42,108 bases of DNA from Treponema sp. UBA4307 (GTDB lineage: Bacteria > Spirochaetota > Spirochaetia > Treponematales > Treponemataceae). The stretch covers positions 1 through 42,108 of the forward strand of contig DGUP01000039.1 in the NCBI GenBank assembly GCA_002394685.1, read 5' to 3'. The notes under the pieces were generated by a model. That model did no database searches. It had not been told where the DNA came from and saw only the letters and a list, made by a program, of their open reading frames with translations. The translations under genes and the position numbers were made by a program. The stretch's first letter is position 1. Each line of letters starts with the position of its first letter. This document shows, piece by piece, positions 8,278 through 17,154 of the stretch.

Positions 8278-9225
8278 ATGAAAAAACTTTTGACAATTGC
8301 TGCTTCAACTCTTATGACAGCTTTATTTGCTTTTACTTCATGTTCTGAAAAGTCACAGGCAAAGAAGATTGGTGTTATTCAGCTGGTACAGCACTCTGCC
8401 CTGGACGCAGCATACAATGGATTTGTAGATCAGCTTAAGGTTCGTGGTTACGAAGATGGAAAAAATATTAAGATTGATTATCAGAATGCTTCCGGTGAAC
8501 AGGCAAACTGCGTAACAATTGCAAATCAGCTGGTAAGCGAAAGAAATGACCTGATTCTTGCAATCGCTACTCCTGCAGCACAGGCTGTAGCAAATGCAAC
8601 TGAATCTATTCCTGTTCTTATTACTGCTGTAACAGATCCTGCATCAGCTAATCTTGTTGATTCAAATGAACTTCCAGGAAGAAATGTAACTGGTACTTCT
8701 GACCTTACACCTTGTGCTGCTCAGATTGACCTTATTAAGCAGCTCTTCCCTGAAGCAAAGCATATTGCAATTATGTATTGTTCAAGTGAAGAAAACTCAA
8801 TCGTTCAGGCAAACCTTGCAATTGCTGAATGTGAAAAAATCGGCCTTACATATGAAACTGCAACTGTTTCAAATACAAATGAAATTCAGCAGGTAACTCA
8901 GTCTCTGGTTGGAAAGGTTGATGCAATCTATATTCCAACTGACAATATGATGGCTTCTTCAATTGCAACTGTTTCAATGATTACAAATGAAGCAAAAATT
9001 CCTGTAATCTGCGGTGAAGACGGAATGACACAGGGCGGCGGTCTTTGTACATACGGTATTAATTACTACGAACTGGGAAAACTCACTGGAGATATGGCAG
9101 CAGATATTCTTGAAGGAAAGTCAAAGCCTGAAACTACTCCAATCCAGTACCTGCAGCACTTTGACTTTTCATACAATGCCGATACTGCAGAAGCACTGGG
9201 TATTGAATTCCCTGCTGATTTGTGA
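8278..9225 (+). CDS. ABC transporter substrate-binding lipoprotein
   Basis: 315 residues with a lipoprotein signal peptide; the lipobox FTSC places the lipidated Cys at residue 22. The mature part is a two-lobed periplasmic binding protein of the ABC_sub_bind (DUF534, TrpX-like) family. It has the family-typical start KKIGVIQLVQHSALDAA, the segment LILAIATPAAQAVAN and the hinge-side motif IPTDNMMASSI. Relatives bind amino acids such as tryptophan or other small aromatic compounds, but the ligand cannot be read from sequence. It is followed after 37 bp by the permease and then by the ATPase, forming a complete importer. A strong promoter and Shine-Dalgarno precede it. Confidence 0.92.
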   Translation: MKKLLTIAASTLMTALFAFTSCSEKSQAKKIGVIQLVQHSALDAAYNGFVDQLKVRGYEDGKNIKIDYQNASGEQANCVTIANQLVSERNDLILAIATPAAQAVANATESIPVLITAVTDPASANLVDSNELPGRNVTGTSDLTPCAAQIDLIKQLFPEAKHIAIMYCSSEENSIVQANLAIAECEKIGLTYETATVSNTNEIQQVTQSLVGKVDAIYIPTDNMMASSIATVSMITNEAKIPVICGEDGMTQGGGLCTYGINYYELGKLTGDMAADILEGKSKPETTPIQYLQHFDFSYNADTAEALGIEFPADL

Positions 9226-9262
9226 TACCAAAATCTAAATCAGTTTATATAGGAAAAAATTA

Positions 9263-10306
9263 ATGCTGAGCAATTTCTTTGTATCCCTTGGGGGATCAAT
9301 GCTCGGCGCTGTAGCCCAGGGTGTCCTCTGGGGCATTATGGCGCTGGGCGTTTTCATTACTTTTAAGATTCTTAATTTTGCGGATATGACCGTTGACGGC
9401 TCATTCGCAACTGGCGGCTGTGTATGTGCACTTTTAATCGTACACGGCTGCGATCCGCTTTTTGCGGTTCTTGTGGCAGCGGTTTTAGGTACTCTTGCTG
9501 GATTAATTACGGGGCTTCTTCATACCAAGCTTAAGATTCCTGGAATCCTTTCCGGTATTTTGATGCAGCTGGCCCTTTATTCAATCAACTTGAGGATTCT
9601 GGGCGGTAAGGCAAATCAGCCTCTTTCTCCAGTTCCAAGAAACAAGGTATTTACCGGCGTTGACTGGATTAACAACTGGAAGGCCTTTTTTGGTCATGGT
9701 GCAGTAAATGCTGACGGCAGTGCTGTTGAACCAATCAACATTTCAATAATGGATTTCTTTAACAAGTGGTTCAATCTGAAGCAGGCTTTCAAGGACAATG
9801 CAACTTCTTTTGCCAGCCTTCTTGTTGGTCTTGTAATCTGCGGAATTATTATTTTTGCCCTTTACTGGTTCTTTGGAACAGAAATTGGTAGTGCAATCCG
9901 TGCAACTGGTAATAATGAAAATATGAGCAGGGCTCAGGGAATTAATACAGACAAAACTAAAATCATTGCCCTGATGCTTTCAAATGCCCTTGTAGCAGTT
10001 TCTGGTGCCCTTGTAATGCAGCAGCAGCGCTTTGGCGATGTAGGCATGGGAATCGGTACAATTGTTATTGGACTTGCATCAATTATTATTGGTGAAGTTA
10101 TTTTTGGTCACAGATTTGGTTTCTGGTGGGATTTACTTGCAGTTGTGTTTGGTTCAGTAATTTACCGCGTAATTATTGCAGTTGTCCTTAAACTGGGAAT
10201 GAAGACCAATGACCTTAAGCTTCTTTCAGCCGTAGTTGTTGCAATCGCCCTTTCCGTACCAGTTATTAAAAAGAAATTAATTTCCCGGAGGAAGAAAAAT
10301 GCTTGA
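9263..10306 (+). CDS. ABC transporter permease (BPD_transp_2 type)
   Basis: 347 residues, strongly hydrophobic with about eight to ten membrane helices. Recognisable segments are the N-terminal FKILNFADMTVDGSFATGG, which resembles branched-chain amino-acid-type permeases (LivH/LivM group), and the cytoplasmic loop EIGSAIRATGNNENMSRAQGI that contacts the ATPase. It lies between its binding lipoprotein and its ATPase. The stop codon overlaps the ATPase start by 8 bases, indicating translational coupling. The basic C-terminus (SRRKKNA) is cytosolic. Confidence 0.93.
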   Translation: MLSNFFVSLGGSMLGAVAQGVLWGIMALGVFITFKILNFADMTVDGSFATGGCVCALLIVHGCDPLFAVLVAAVLGTLAGLITGLLHTKLKIPGILSGILMQLALYSINLRILGGKANQPLSPVPRNKVFTGVDWINNWKAFFGHGAVNADGSAVEPINISIMDFFNKWFNLKQAFKDNATSFASLLVGLVICGIIIFALYWFFGTEIGSAIRATGNNENMSRAQGINTDKTKIIALMLSNALVAVSGALVMQQQRFGDVGMGIGTIVIGLASIIIGEVIFGHRFGFWWDLLAVVFGSVIYRVIIAVVLKLGMKTNDLKLLSAVVVAIALSVPVIKKKLISRRKKNA

Positions 10307-11096
10307 AGTAAAGAATGTGTTTAAGACTTTTAATCCGGGAACAATCACTGAAAAAAAAGCTCTTAACGGTATTAGTCTTACCCTTAATGACGGAGATTTC
10401 GTAACTGTAATCGGTGGTAACGGTGCAGGTAAATCTACACTTCTTAATCTGATTGCAGGAGTTCACCAGTGTGATTCAGGTTCAATCATTCTTGATGGAG
10501 AAGATATTACAGACCAGAGGGAGCATTCCCGGGCCAAATATCTGGGAAGAGTTTTCCAGGATCCTATGCTTGGTACTGCAAGTTCCATGCAGATTGAGGA
10601 AAATCTTGCCCTTGCCTATCGTCGTGGAAAAAAGAGAGGCCTGGGCTGGGGAATTACAAATAAGGAAAGAGAGATTTTCCGTGAGCAGCTTAAGATGCTG
10701 GATTTAGGTCTTGAAAATCGTATGGCTGCCAAAGTTGGACTTTTGTCCGGCGGTCAGCGTCAGGCTCTTACTCTGCTTATGGCAACAATTCAGAAACCAA
10801 AACTTCTGCTTCTGGATGAACATACAGCGGCACTTGATCCTAAAACTGCAAAAAAAGTTCTTGAACTTACACAGCATTTTGTTGAAAGGGATCATCTTAC
10901 AACTTTCATGGTTACTCATAATATGAAAGATGCCATTCACTATGGAAACCGCCTGATTATGATGCTGGAAGGAGAAATTGTTTACGATGTTTCTGGAGAA
11001 GAAAAAAAGAATCTTCAGGTTTCAGACCTGCTGGCCAAGTTCCAGAAGGTGAGCGGAGATTCTGATCAGGTTTCTGACAGAATGCTTCTTTCGTAA
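10299..11096 (+). CDS. ABC transporter ATP-binding protein
   Basis: 265 residues. It has Walker A GGNGAGKST near residue 41, the signature LSGGQRQAL, Walker B KLLLLDEH, and the H-loop MVTHNM. The usual Glu following the Walker B Asp is present (DE). It supplies energy for uptake of the ligand bound by the lipoprotein at 8278. It starts within the last codons of the permease, with the Shine-Dalgarno CGGAGGAAG inside the permease gene. A hairpin terminator closes the operon. Confidence 0.95.
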   Translation: MLEVKNVFKTFNPGTITEKKALNGISLTLNDGDFVTVIGGNGAGKSTLLNLIAGVHQCDSGSIILDGEDITDQREHSRAKYLGRVFQDPMLGTASSMQIEENLALAYRRGKKRGLGWGITNKEREIFREQLKMLDLGLENRMAAKVGLLSGGQRQALTLLMATIQKPKLLLLDEHTAALDPKTAKKVLELTQHFVERDHLTTFMVTHNMKDAIHYGNRLIMMLEGEIVYDVSGEEKKNLQVSDLLAKFQKVSGDSDQVSDRMLLS

Positions 11097-11117
11097 AATA
11101 TTCTTTTGAAAAATAAA

Positions 11118-11173
11118 GCCTGATTTGCAGCTGGATTTTGTAGGATGTCCAGTGTGCATGTCAGGCCTTTTTT
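11118..11173 (+). terminator. terminator of the ABC importer operon
   Basis: GCCTGA (11118-11123) pairs with TCAGGC (11161-11166), with an inner CTGGA/TCCAG stem, and a run of T follows. It sits about 20 bp after the ATPase stop codon and abuts the stop of the convergent HD-GYP gene. Confidence 0.75.
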
Positions 11174-12372
11174 TATATTCGTCCGCTTTTTATCAGATTA
11201 ACTGCAATGCGGGTGATTTTTGGATCAAACTGTGTTCCTGCATTATTTTCAAATTCAGAAATGATTTTTTCAATAGGAAGTTTTTCCCTGTATGCTCTGT
11301 CATTTGACATTGCATCGTATGCGTCTGCTACAGCAATAATTCTTGCAACTAAAGGAATTTGTGACGATTTAAGCCCCATAGGATAACCGCTGCCGTCAAA
11401 ATGTTCGTGATGGTATAAAACTGCTTCCGTTAAATTTGGAATGTCTTCATATCCCTGAATATAATCCGAACCTTTGGAAGTGTGTTTTTTTATTTCATCA
11501 ACTTCAGACTGGGTGAGGGGACTTTCCTTCTGCAGAATGGAGTGGCTTACGGATAACATACCAATGTCGTGGAGAATTGCATCGTAGTAAATATTGTTTT
11601 GTGCTGCGGCACTGAGTCCTAATTCTCCTGCAATTTTTCTGGAAATATCCGCCACATTTACAGAGTGCTTTTTTGTGTAACTGTCACCGGAATCAATAAG
11701 CTTTGCAAGAAGAAAGAGAAGATTATCAACTTTTTCATCAGTCTTTGCAAACTGCCTGTTTATAAGGGAATAGATGATTACAGAAATGATGAGGACAAGA
11801 ATTCCTGCAATAAGTGCAATTCCTGACAAAATAAAAAATGGACTGTTGAAAGGCTGCTGTTCATAATAACCGATGATTTTAAAGTCAGCACTTTTTAGAG
11901 GAAGGGGAGTGTGAAGTACCATTCCGAACTTAACTGTCTGGCCCGGCTTAATTTCCTGATTGTCTGCTTCAGCAATTCCTTCCATGGTGATTGTTTTTTT
12001 GTCAGTAGAAAGCATGTATTTTCCATTCCAGCTCGAATCAATTATTAATTCACTGCCGCTTGTCATTTGAACGGAATAATCTTCAAGAATGCTGTAAGTG
12101 TTGTTTGTAAGATAAATATCGTACTGGGCACCCCAGAGACTTGCAGTCTGTTTCCATTGATTTTTTTCTCCGCTCTCCTTATTTGGAATTTCCATCTTTA
12201 CGTAAATCTGGTCGCTTTCTTTAGAGTCCAGACTGTTTACGTCATATACTTTCTGAGTATGATTTGAATTTTGTATTGTGATTGTAGACAGGGCAAGTCC
12301 CACAACTGAAATTACAATGATTAATATGGCGATGATGATGCTGTTGAAACTTTTGATTTTACTTTTTGCCAT
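11173..12372 (-). CDS. membrane HD-GYP phosphodiesterase with CBM2-like outer domain
   Basis: 399 residues. A membrane helix at about 11-30 and another at about 178-202 flank an outer domain. Residues about 75-157 read like a family-2 carbohydrate-binding module: paired Trp (SLWGAQ and DSSWNGKY), YDIYLTNNT, and the closing IKPGQTVKFGMVLHT. The cytoplasmic part is a full HD-GYP domain: HDIG at 268-271, HHEHFDGSGYP at 321-331 and DAYDAMSNDRAYR. These domains hydrolyse c-di-GMP. The combination suggests a sensor whose c-di-GMP output responds to cellulose or another polysaccharide; the ligand is inferred. GGGGAG precedes the ATG. It is the second gene after the ankyrin lipoprotein, with a 20-bp gap. 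Confidence 0.88.
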   Translation of the reverse strand: MAKSKIKSFNSIIIAILIIVISVVGLALSTITIQNSNHTQKVYDVNSLDSKESDQIYVKMEIPNKESGEKNQWKQTASLWGAQYDIYLTNNTYSILEDYSVQMTSGSELIIDSSWNGKYMLSTDKKTITMEGIAEADNQEIKPGQTVKFGMVLHTPLPLKSADFKIIGYYEQQPFNSPFFILSGIALIAGILVLIISVIIYSLINRQFAKTDEKVDNLLFLLAKLIDSGDSYTKKHSVNVADISRKIAGELGLSAAAQNNIYYDAILHDIGMLSVSHSILQKESPLTQSEVDEIKKHTSKGSDYIQGYEDIPNLTEAVLYHHEHFDGSGYPMGLKSSQIPLVARIIAVADAYDAMSNDRAYREKLPIEKIISEFENNAGTQFDPKITRIAVNLIKSGRI

Positions 12373-12392
12373 TTTAGTTTTCTCCCCGATTT

Positions 12393-13820
12393 TTATTCCT
12401 GAGAGTTAGAGTAACTGAAGTCAGCAAAGATTTTTCCAGTGGCAACTTCATACAGGAAAACAAATCCTTCGGTATAAAATTCTGTGAATTGTGAACTGTA
12501 ATACTTCTTTTCACCGTTCATGATATAGTAATAATCAGAGGTGCGCTCATTAAGATTTGTCAGGTCGATTGCTTCTGCCCATGGATCATAGCTTTCATTT
12601 GGAAGCAGGCGATATGAATTAATTCCGTACTGAATGCAGAACTGGTTGTTTGAATTGTAGAAAGCGTGAGGTTTTGTGCTGGCTCCCATTACTAAATAAG
12701 TTGTGTCTTTTCCAAAAAGAACAGCATTTTTGAAAACCTTGAGCATTTCACAAATTTCATCGTAGGTAAAGAGACGGTGGTTATGGTTGAAATCCATGCT
12801 GCCATCGTCCTGAAGATATTTTTCGTAAACTGAATCATATTCTTCTTTTGTTTCCAGCAGGGTAAAAAGAACTTCCGGTTCTGAAAGGTGAGCCGGATTT
12901 CCTCTGTAACGGTTTGCTTCTGATAAAAAGCGTTTAAGTTCCACTTCGTTTGTTGCAGCGCCAATGAAAACTTTTTCAGCTTCAAGCTTACTAAAATCCT
13001 TGTTCTGAACAGTATTATTTTTTTTCTTTGTAGATTTTCCACCGATTTCCTTAATGTGATTACAAACTTCCTGACTGCGATTACATTTGTAAGCCCAGTC
13101 CAGTGGGGAGTACTGACCGGAATGTTTTTTATCATTAATATCTCCACCAAGTTCAATCAGTGTGTCTATTACGGCTGGATTTTTCTGATACATGCAGGCC
13201 CACATAACTGGAGTAATTCCATCAGAATTCATCTGGTCAATTTTGTAGTGGGCTGCAAGGGCCTTTATGCATTCTGGATTCTGGTTAAGAAATACTGCAA
13301 AACTGAAAACTGATTCCGACTGATTTAAAGGAATTGTTTCTGAAAAATCTGCGGTCTCAATCAACTTGTTTAATACTGCCAGGTCTTCACAGCGAAGAGC
13401 TGCATATTGAAAGAGTGATTTTCCTGCAGGTGATTTAACTGTTAAATCTGCACCTTTTTCCAGAAGAAGGTTAAAAAGCTGGGAATTTGTTTTAAGATTC
13501 CAGAGCTTTTGAATTTCTTCATAAGCTTTATTTTCATCATCATTTTTAAATGCTTTCTGGAGGCTGACAAGTGAACTTTCTGCAAGTTCAGGTTCTCCTC
13601 CTGTGAGAGCATAGAAGATGGGTGTAAAACCTGTATGATCTTTCTGATTAACGTCTTCTCCCTTGTTGAGGGCCTGTGTAATTTCTTCAACTGAATTACT
13701 TTTACATAAATCAAAGAAGGTCACTGTTTCTACAGATTTTTCTGTTGTTTCTTTTTTTGTGCAGCTGCAGATTATAAGACCGGCTGCAAAAATCGATGTT
13801 AATAACAAAAACTTTTTCAT
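12393..13820 (-). CDS. ankyrin-repeat lipoprotein
   Basis: 475 residues. A lipoprotein signal peptide ends in ICSC, with the lipidated Cys at 20. Ankyrin-type repeats span about residues 35-265 (for example HTGFTPIFYALTGG, SPAGKSLFQYAAL and NSDGITPVMWACMYQK), so this is a protein-interaction surface on the envelope. The C-terminal 200 residues form a separate unrecognised domain with many Tyr, Asn and Phe. It has a Shine-Dalgarno GGGGAG and a possible promoter with TATACT near 13850. It is followed after 20 bp by the HD-GYP sensor, so the two are probably cotranscribed and might interact in the periplasm, which is an inference. Confidence 0.85.
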   Translation of the reverse strand: MKKFLLLTSIFAAGLIICSCTKKETTEKSVETVTFFDLCKSNSVEEITQALNKGEDVNQKDHTGFTPIFYALTGGEPELAESSLVSLQKAFKNDDENKAYEEIQKLWNLKTNSQLFNLLLEKGADLTVKSPAGKSLFQYAALRCEDLAVLNKLIETADFSETIPLNQSESVFSFAVFLNQNPECIKALAAHYKIDQMNSDGITPVMWACMYQKNPAVIDTLIELGGDINDKKHSGQYSPLDWAYKCNRSQEVCNHIKEIGGKSTKKKNNTVQNKDFSKLEAEKVFIGAATNEVELKRFLSEANRYRGNPAHLSEPEVLFTLLETKEEYDSVYEKYLQDDGSMDFNHNHRLFTYDEICEMLKVFKNAVLFGKDTTYLVMGASTKPHAFYNSNNQFCIQYGINSYRLLPNESYDPWAEAIDLTNLNERTSDYYYIMNGEKKYYSSQFTEFYTEGFVFLYEVATGKIFADFSYSNSQE

Positions 13821-13889
13821 TATTTTTCTCCCCTAATGGTCTTGAGTATACAAAAAAAATTAATGTGTGAAAATAATTTTTGGAAATTC

Positions 13890-16343
13890 TTATTCGTCAA
13901 GAATTGATGTTAAAATTATCTCAGCATTTTTCTTCAGCAGAAACTGAAAATCCTTGTTTTTCCGTAAGGCTTTTCTCAGGGCATTTCTGTTGTTTGTAAT
14001 TCCTGGCATAATTATATTTGTTCCTGCCTGAATGCAGTTACGGGCGTTGTAATGATTTCTTTCGCTTACCCAGTCAGTTATTACAATTCCGTTAAAGTAC
14101 CATTCTTCCCTGAGAACTTTTGTAAGCAAATCGTGGTCTTCTGCGGCGTGCACACCGTTTATTTTATTGTAACTTGCCATCACTGCTTTTGGCTTACCTT
14201 CCATAACGGCAATACGGAAATTTTCAAAATAAAGTTCCCGGAGGGCTCTTTCGCTGATCTCTGCACTGACTTCCATTCTATTGTCTTCCTGATTGTTGAG
14301 AATAAAATGTTTTACAGTGGCCTTGCTTTTTCCATCAGCCTGAACTCCCTTTACAATTTCAGCCGCCATCTTTCCACTTAAAAGCGGGTCTTCTGAAAAA
14401 TATTCAAAATTTCTTCCGCAGAGAGGATTTCGCATAATATTCATTCCGGGGGCAAGCCAGTAGTTTACTCCAAATTCATTCATTTCAAGAGAAAGGGCTT
14501 TTCCGAATTTTTGTGCAAGTTTTTTGTTCCAGCTCTGTGCAAGATTCATTCCGCATGGAAAACAGGTTGTGTACTGGTAAAGCATTTTTCCTTTTTTTGC
14601 TTTCCTGAAAATGATTTTTCTGATGATTCTTGGCAAGGTGTAGAAAGACTGTAAAGCTGGTTCTACCATACGCACAGTGTTTTTTAATCTTACAGAAACA
14701 GGACAAAGTCTTAAGCCCTGAGGTCCATCGCAGAAGTTTACTGCAGGAATTCCCATGTTCTCAAATTTACTGCTTGTGTATCCTGCTGCACCAGGAACAA
14801 TAAAATCATGATGTTTTGGAAGGGCAATGTCCAGTCCTGAACCGGTGCAAAGGTAAATCATCTGTTTTGGTTTAAGCTTAGAAATAAATGAACTTGCTTT
14901 TGGTCCAACAGTTTTCTGAATTTTTATATTTGATGTAAAGATATCGCTTTTGTAGAGACTTTTTTCGTTAAAGACAAGTGGCTTCTTTTTTGCAGCAGGT
15001 CTGTCTGCATCTTGTAAAGGTGATTTTAGTACGCCTGGAATTTTATGTGAATGAATGTTCCGGACTTTTTTTATAATCAGTTCATCCTTTAACTGAATGC
15101 GTTGGATTTCTGTTACGTCTGCGGATGAAGTTCCTGCATAAATAATATAATCACCCTTTTCCAGAATGTAGGAATTCTGGCTTTCATCATAAGAATAAAG
15201 GCTTGAAAAATTAAAAGTCAGTTCAATGTTTTCACTTGCTCCTGCCTTAATTTCAGGAGTCTTTTCAAATGCTGCCAGACGTTTTGCTTCTTTTTTGAGT
15301 TTTCCCTGAGGACAACTGACATAAATCTGGATGACTTCTTTTGCAGAAAATTTTCCAGTATTTTTTACAAGTGCGTTTACAGTAACAGTATCATCACTTA
15401 ATTTTACTTTGTAACTGCACTTAAAATCAGTGTATGTTAAACCATAGCCGAAAGGGTAGCGTGGAGTTTTTCCAAAGGTATCATAATATTTGTAGCCTAC
15501 AAAAATATCTTCCTTGTAGTAGGCAGCTTTTTCTTCTTTTCCGTATTCAGCACCAAAAGGAACCTGTTCGTAATTTTCCGGCCAGCTGGCAGAGAGTTTT
15601 CCGCTTGGAGAAACTTTTCCTGTAATCAGGTTTGTAAGCGCCTGTGCACCCATGGAACCTGCGTATCCCATAAAAATAATTGCTCCGATTGGAACTGTCT
15701 TTAATGGAGAAAGATCTACAAATCCTCCGCCGTTTATAACCAGTATGAGATTTTTGTAATGGGTTGAACAAATGCGGAGATTTTCAACTTCTGTGTCAGT
15801 GAGGAGAAAGTCGCCTTTTGTAACGCTTCTGTCTTTATCTTCGCCGCACTGTCTGGAAATAACATAGATACAGTTATCCTCTGCGGCAGTTTTAGATAAA
15901 TATTCATTGGTGATTGGCAGTCCTGCCGGTCTCTTAAAAGAAATGGAAACGTTGTGTGCAATTTTGGAAATGTTCTTAAAAATATTTTCTTTCTGATGGG
16001 CAAAGTGAAAAAGTTCTTTTTTTCCAATCCAGTTACTTTTGTAGGCGTTGATCCAGTCTTTTGTTGTAACGTTAAAGCCTGCTTCTTCAATTGTCTGAAG
16101 AATATTTTTGATTGGACGGGTGTTTACTTCGCCGCTTCCTGTTCCACTTTTAAGTGTATAGATGGAACCTGCTCCGTAAAGTGCAATGTTATTCTGCCAG
16201 CTGTGACTGGACTTTTTTATAGGAAGTACTCCTGCATTCTTTAACAATACTATGCTTTCTTCCGCACATTTAAGTGCAACTTTTGCATTAACCTCTTCAA
16301 AATCGCAAACTGCATCTGTTGTTTTTGCTTTTGTATAAAACAT
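13890..16343 (-). CDS. glycoside hydrolase family 3 beta-glucosidase, permuted domain order
   Basis: 817 residues with no signal peptide, so probably cytoplasmic. Domain order is GH3 C-terminal domain (about 20-270, starting ALKCAEESIVLLKN), fibronectin-III-like domain (about 310-420, VIQIYVSCPQGKLKKEAKRL), then the GH3 N-terminal TIM barrel (about 520-817). The nucleophile is Asp757 in GIVITDW, and substrate-site motifs GRNFEYFSEDP and KHFILNNQE are present. Most GH3 enzymes have the reverse order; this arrangement is known from some rumen bacterial beta-glucosidases. It would cleave beta-glucosides such as cello-oligosaccharides after uptake. GAGG lies about 8 bases before the ATG. sfsA lies upstream on the same strand. 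Confidence 0.93.
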   Translation of the reverse strand: MFYTKAKTTDAVCDFEEVNAKVALKCAEESIVLLKNAGVLPIKKSSHSWQNNIALYGAGSIYTLKSGTGSGEVNTRPIKNILQTIEEAGFNVTTKDWINAYKSNWIGKKELFHFAHQKENIFKNISKIAHNVSISFKRPAGLPITNEYLSKTAAEDNCIYVISRQCGEDKDRSVTKGDFLLTDTEVENLRICSTHYKNLILVINGGGFVDLSPLKTVPIGAIIFMGYAGSMGAQALTNLITGKVSPSGKLSASWPENYEQVPFGAEYGKEEKAAYYKEDIFVGYKYYDTFGKTPRYPFGYGLTYTDFKCSYKVKLSDDTVTVNALVKNTGKFSAKEVIQIYVSCPQGKLKKEAKRLAAFEKTPEIKAGASENIELTFNFSSLYSYDESQNSYILEKGDYIIYAGTSSADVTEIQRIQLKDELIIKKVRNIHSHKIPGVLKSPLQDADRPAAKKKPLVFNEKSLYKSDIFTSNIKIQKTVGPKASSFISKLKPKQMIYLCTGSGLDIALPKHHDFIVPGAAGYTSSKFENMGIPAVNFCDGPQGLRLCPVSVRLKNTVRMVEPALQSFYTLPRIIRKIIFRKAKKGKMLYQYTTCFPCGMNLAQSWNKKLAQKFGKALSLEMNEFGVNYWLAPGMNIMRNPLCGRNFEYFSEDPLLSGKMAAEIVKGVQADGKSKATVKHFILNNQEDNRMEVSAEISERALRELYFENFRIAVMEGKPKAVMASYNKINGVHAAEDHDLLTKVLREEWYFNGIVITDWVSERNHYNARNCIQAGTNIIMPGITNNRNALRKALRKNKDFQFLLKKNAEIILTSILDE

Positions 16344-16399
16344 CTCTTCTGCCTCAGTTTTCTATACTAGCATGATTTGATGATTTATAGTAGGGATAA

Positions 16400-17146
16400 T
16401 TATAATTGTATAAAAATGTCCTGGTCGATTGTCATTGAATCCGGAGTGATGATACAGTCTCTTGCCAGAAGCAGAACACCTTCTTTTTGAGCTTGAACTA
16501 GTGCGTTGGCAAAATCTTCATGGGTTTCTCTGTTTGGAGAAAATCTGTTTACTCCCTTCATTTGAATTACAAAGAGAACTGCTGCCCTGCCTCTTTTTTC
16601 TTTTACAATCTGCGTAAGTTCTTTTACGTGTTTTAATCCTCTTAAAGTTGGGGCGTCGGGAAACATTGCCAGACCATTCTTTTCCAGAGTAACCCCTTTA
16701 ACTTCAAGGTACATTTTTTCAGATTTACCTTCCCGGCTTTCGTATTCCAGGTAAAAATCAAAACGACTTTTACCGGAAACATATTCTGCTTTTACAAAGG
16801 TCAACTTTTTTATAAAAGGAAGAGCCTCAAGAAAAGCGGGACTTTCTATCCATTCAGATGCAGCCTTGTTTGGAGCCTGACTGTCCATATTTATAAGCAG
16901 GGAAGTTTTATCACATTTCTTTTCCACTGCAACTAAATCGTATTTAGTTTTTCGTTCAGCTTTGTCAGATTCTTCAAGAAATACGGTGCAGCCTTCCACA
17001 AGGAGTTCTTTGCAGCGGCCAGTATTTTTAACATGAACCCTTTCTTCCTCAGGACCGGCTCCATCCCCCTTGTTAATAAGTACGCGGGCAATAAAGCGGT
17101 TGGGTCTTGAAAGAAAAATTCCTTTTACAATCTTCCTGTATTTCAT
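16400..17146 (-). CDS. sfsA: SfsA family nuclease-like protein
   Basis: 248 residues from the ATG at 17146 (a TTG one codon earlier is also possible). Conserved SfsA features are the N-terminal OB-like region with RPNRFIARVL, the HVKNTGRCKELL segment, and the PD-(D/E)XK nuclease-like core RFDFYLEY followed by MYLEVKGVTL, then FPDAPTLRGLKHVKEL. Named for sugar fermentation stimulation in E. coli; the family has a nuclease fold and DNA-binding ability, but its cellular role is unclear. The ATG is 8 bp after the stop of the chemoreceptor gene with no clear Shine-Dalgarno, which suggests translational coupling. Confidence 0.95.
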   Translation of the reverse strand: MKYRKIVKGIFLSRPNRFIARVLINKGDGAGPEEERVHVKNTGRCKELLVEGCTVFLEESDKAERKTKYDLVAVEKKCDKTSLLINMDSQAPNKAASEWIESPAFLEALPFIKKLTFVKAEYVSGKSRFDFYLEYESREGKSEKMYLEVKGVTLEKNGLAMFPDAPTLRGLKHVKELTQIVKEKRGRAAVLFVIQMKGVNRFSPNRETHEDFANALVQAQKEGVLLLARDCIITPDSMTIDQDIFIQL

Positions 17147-17154
17147 CAAAAAAA

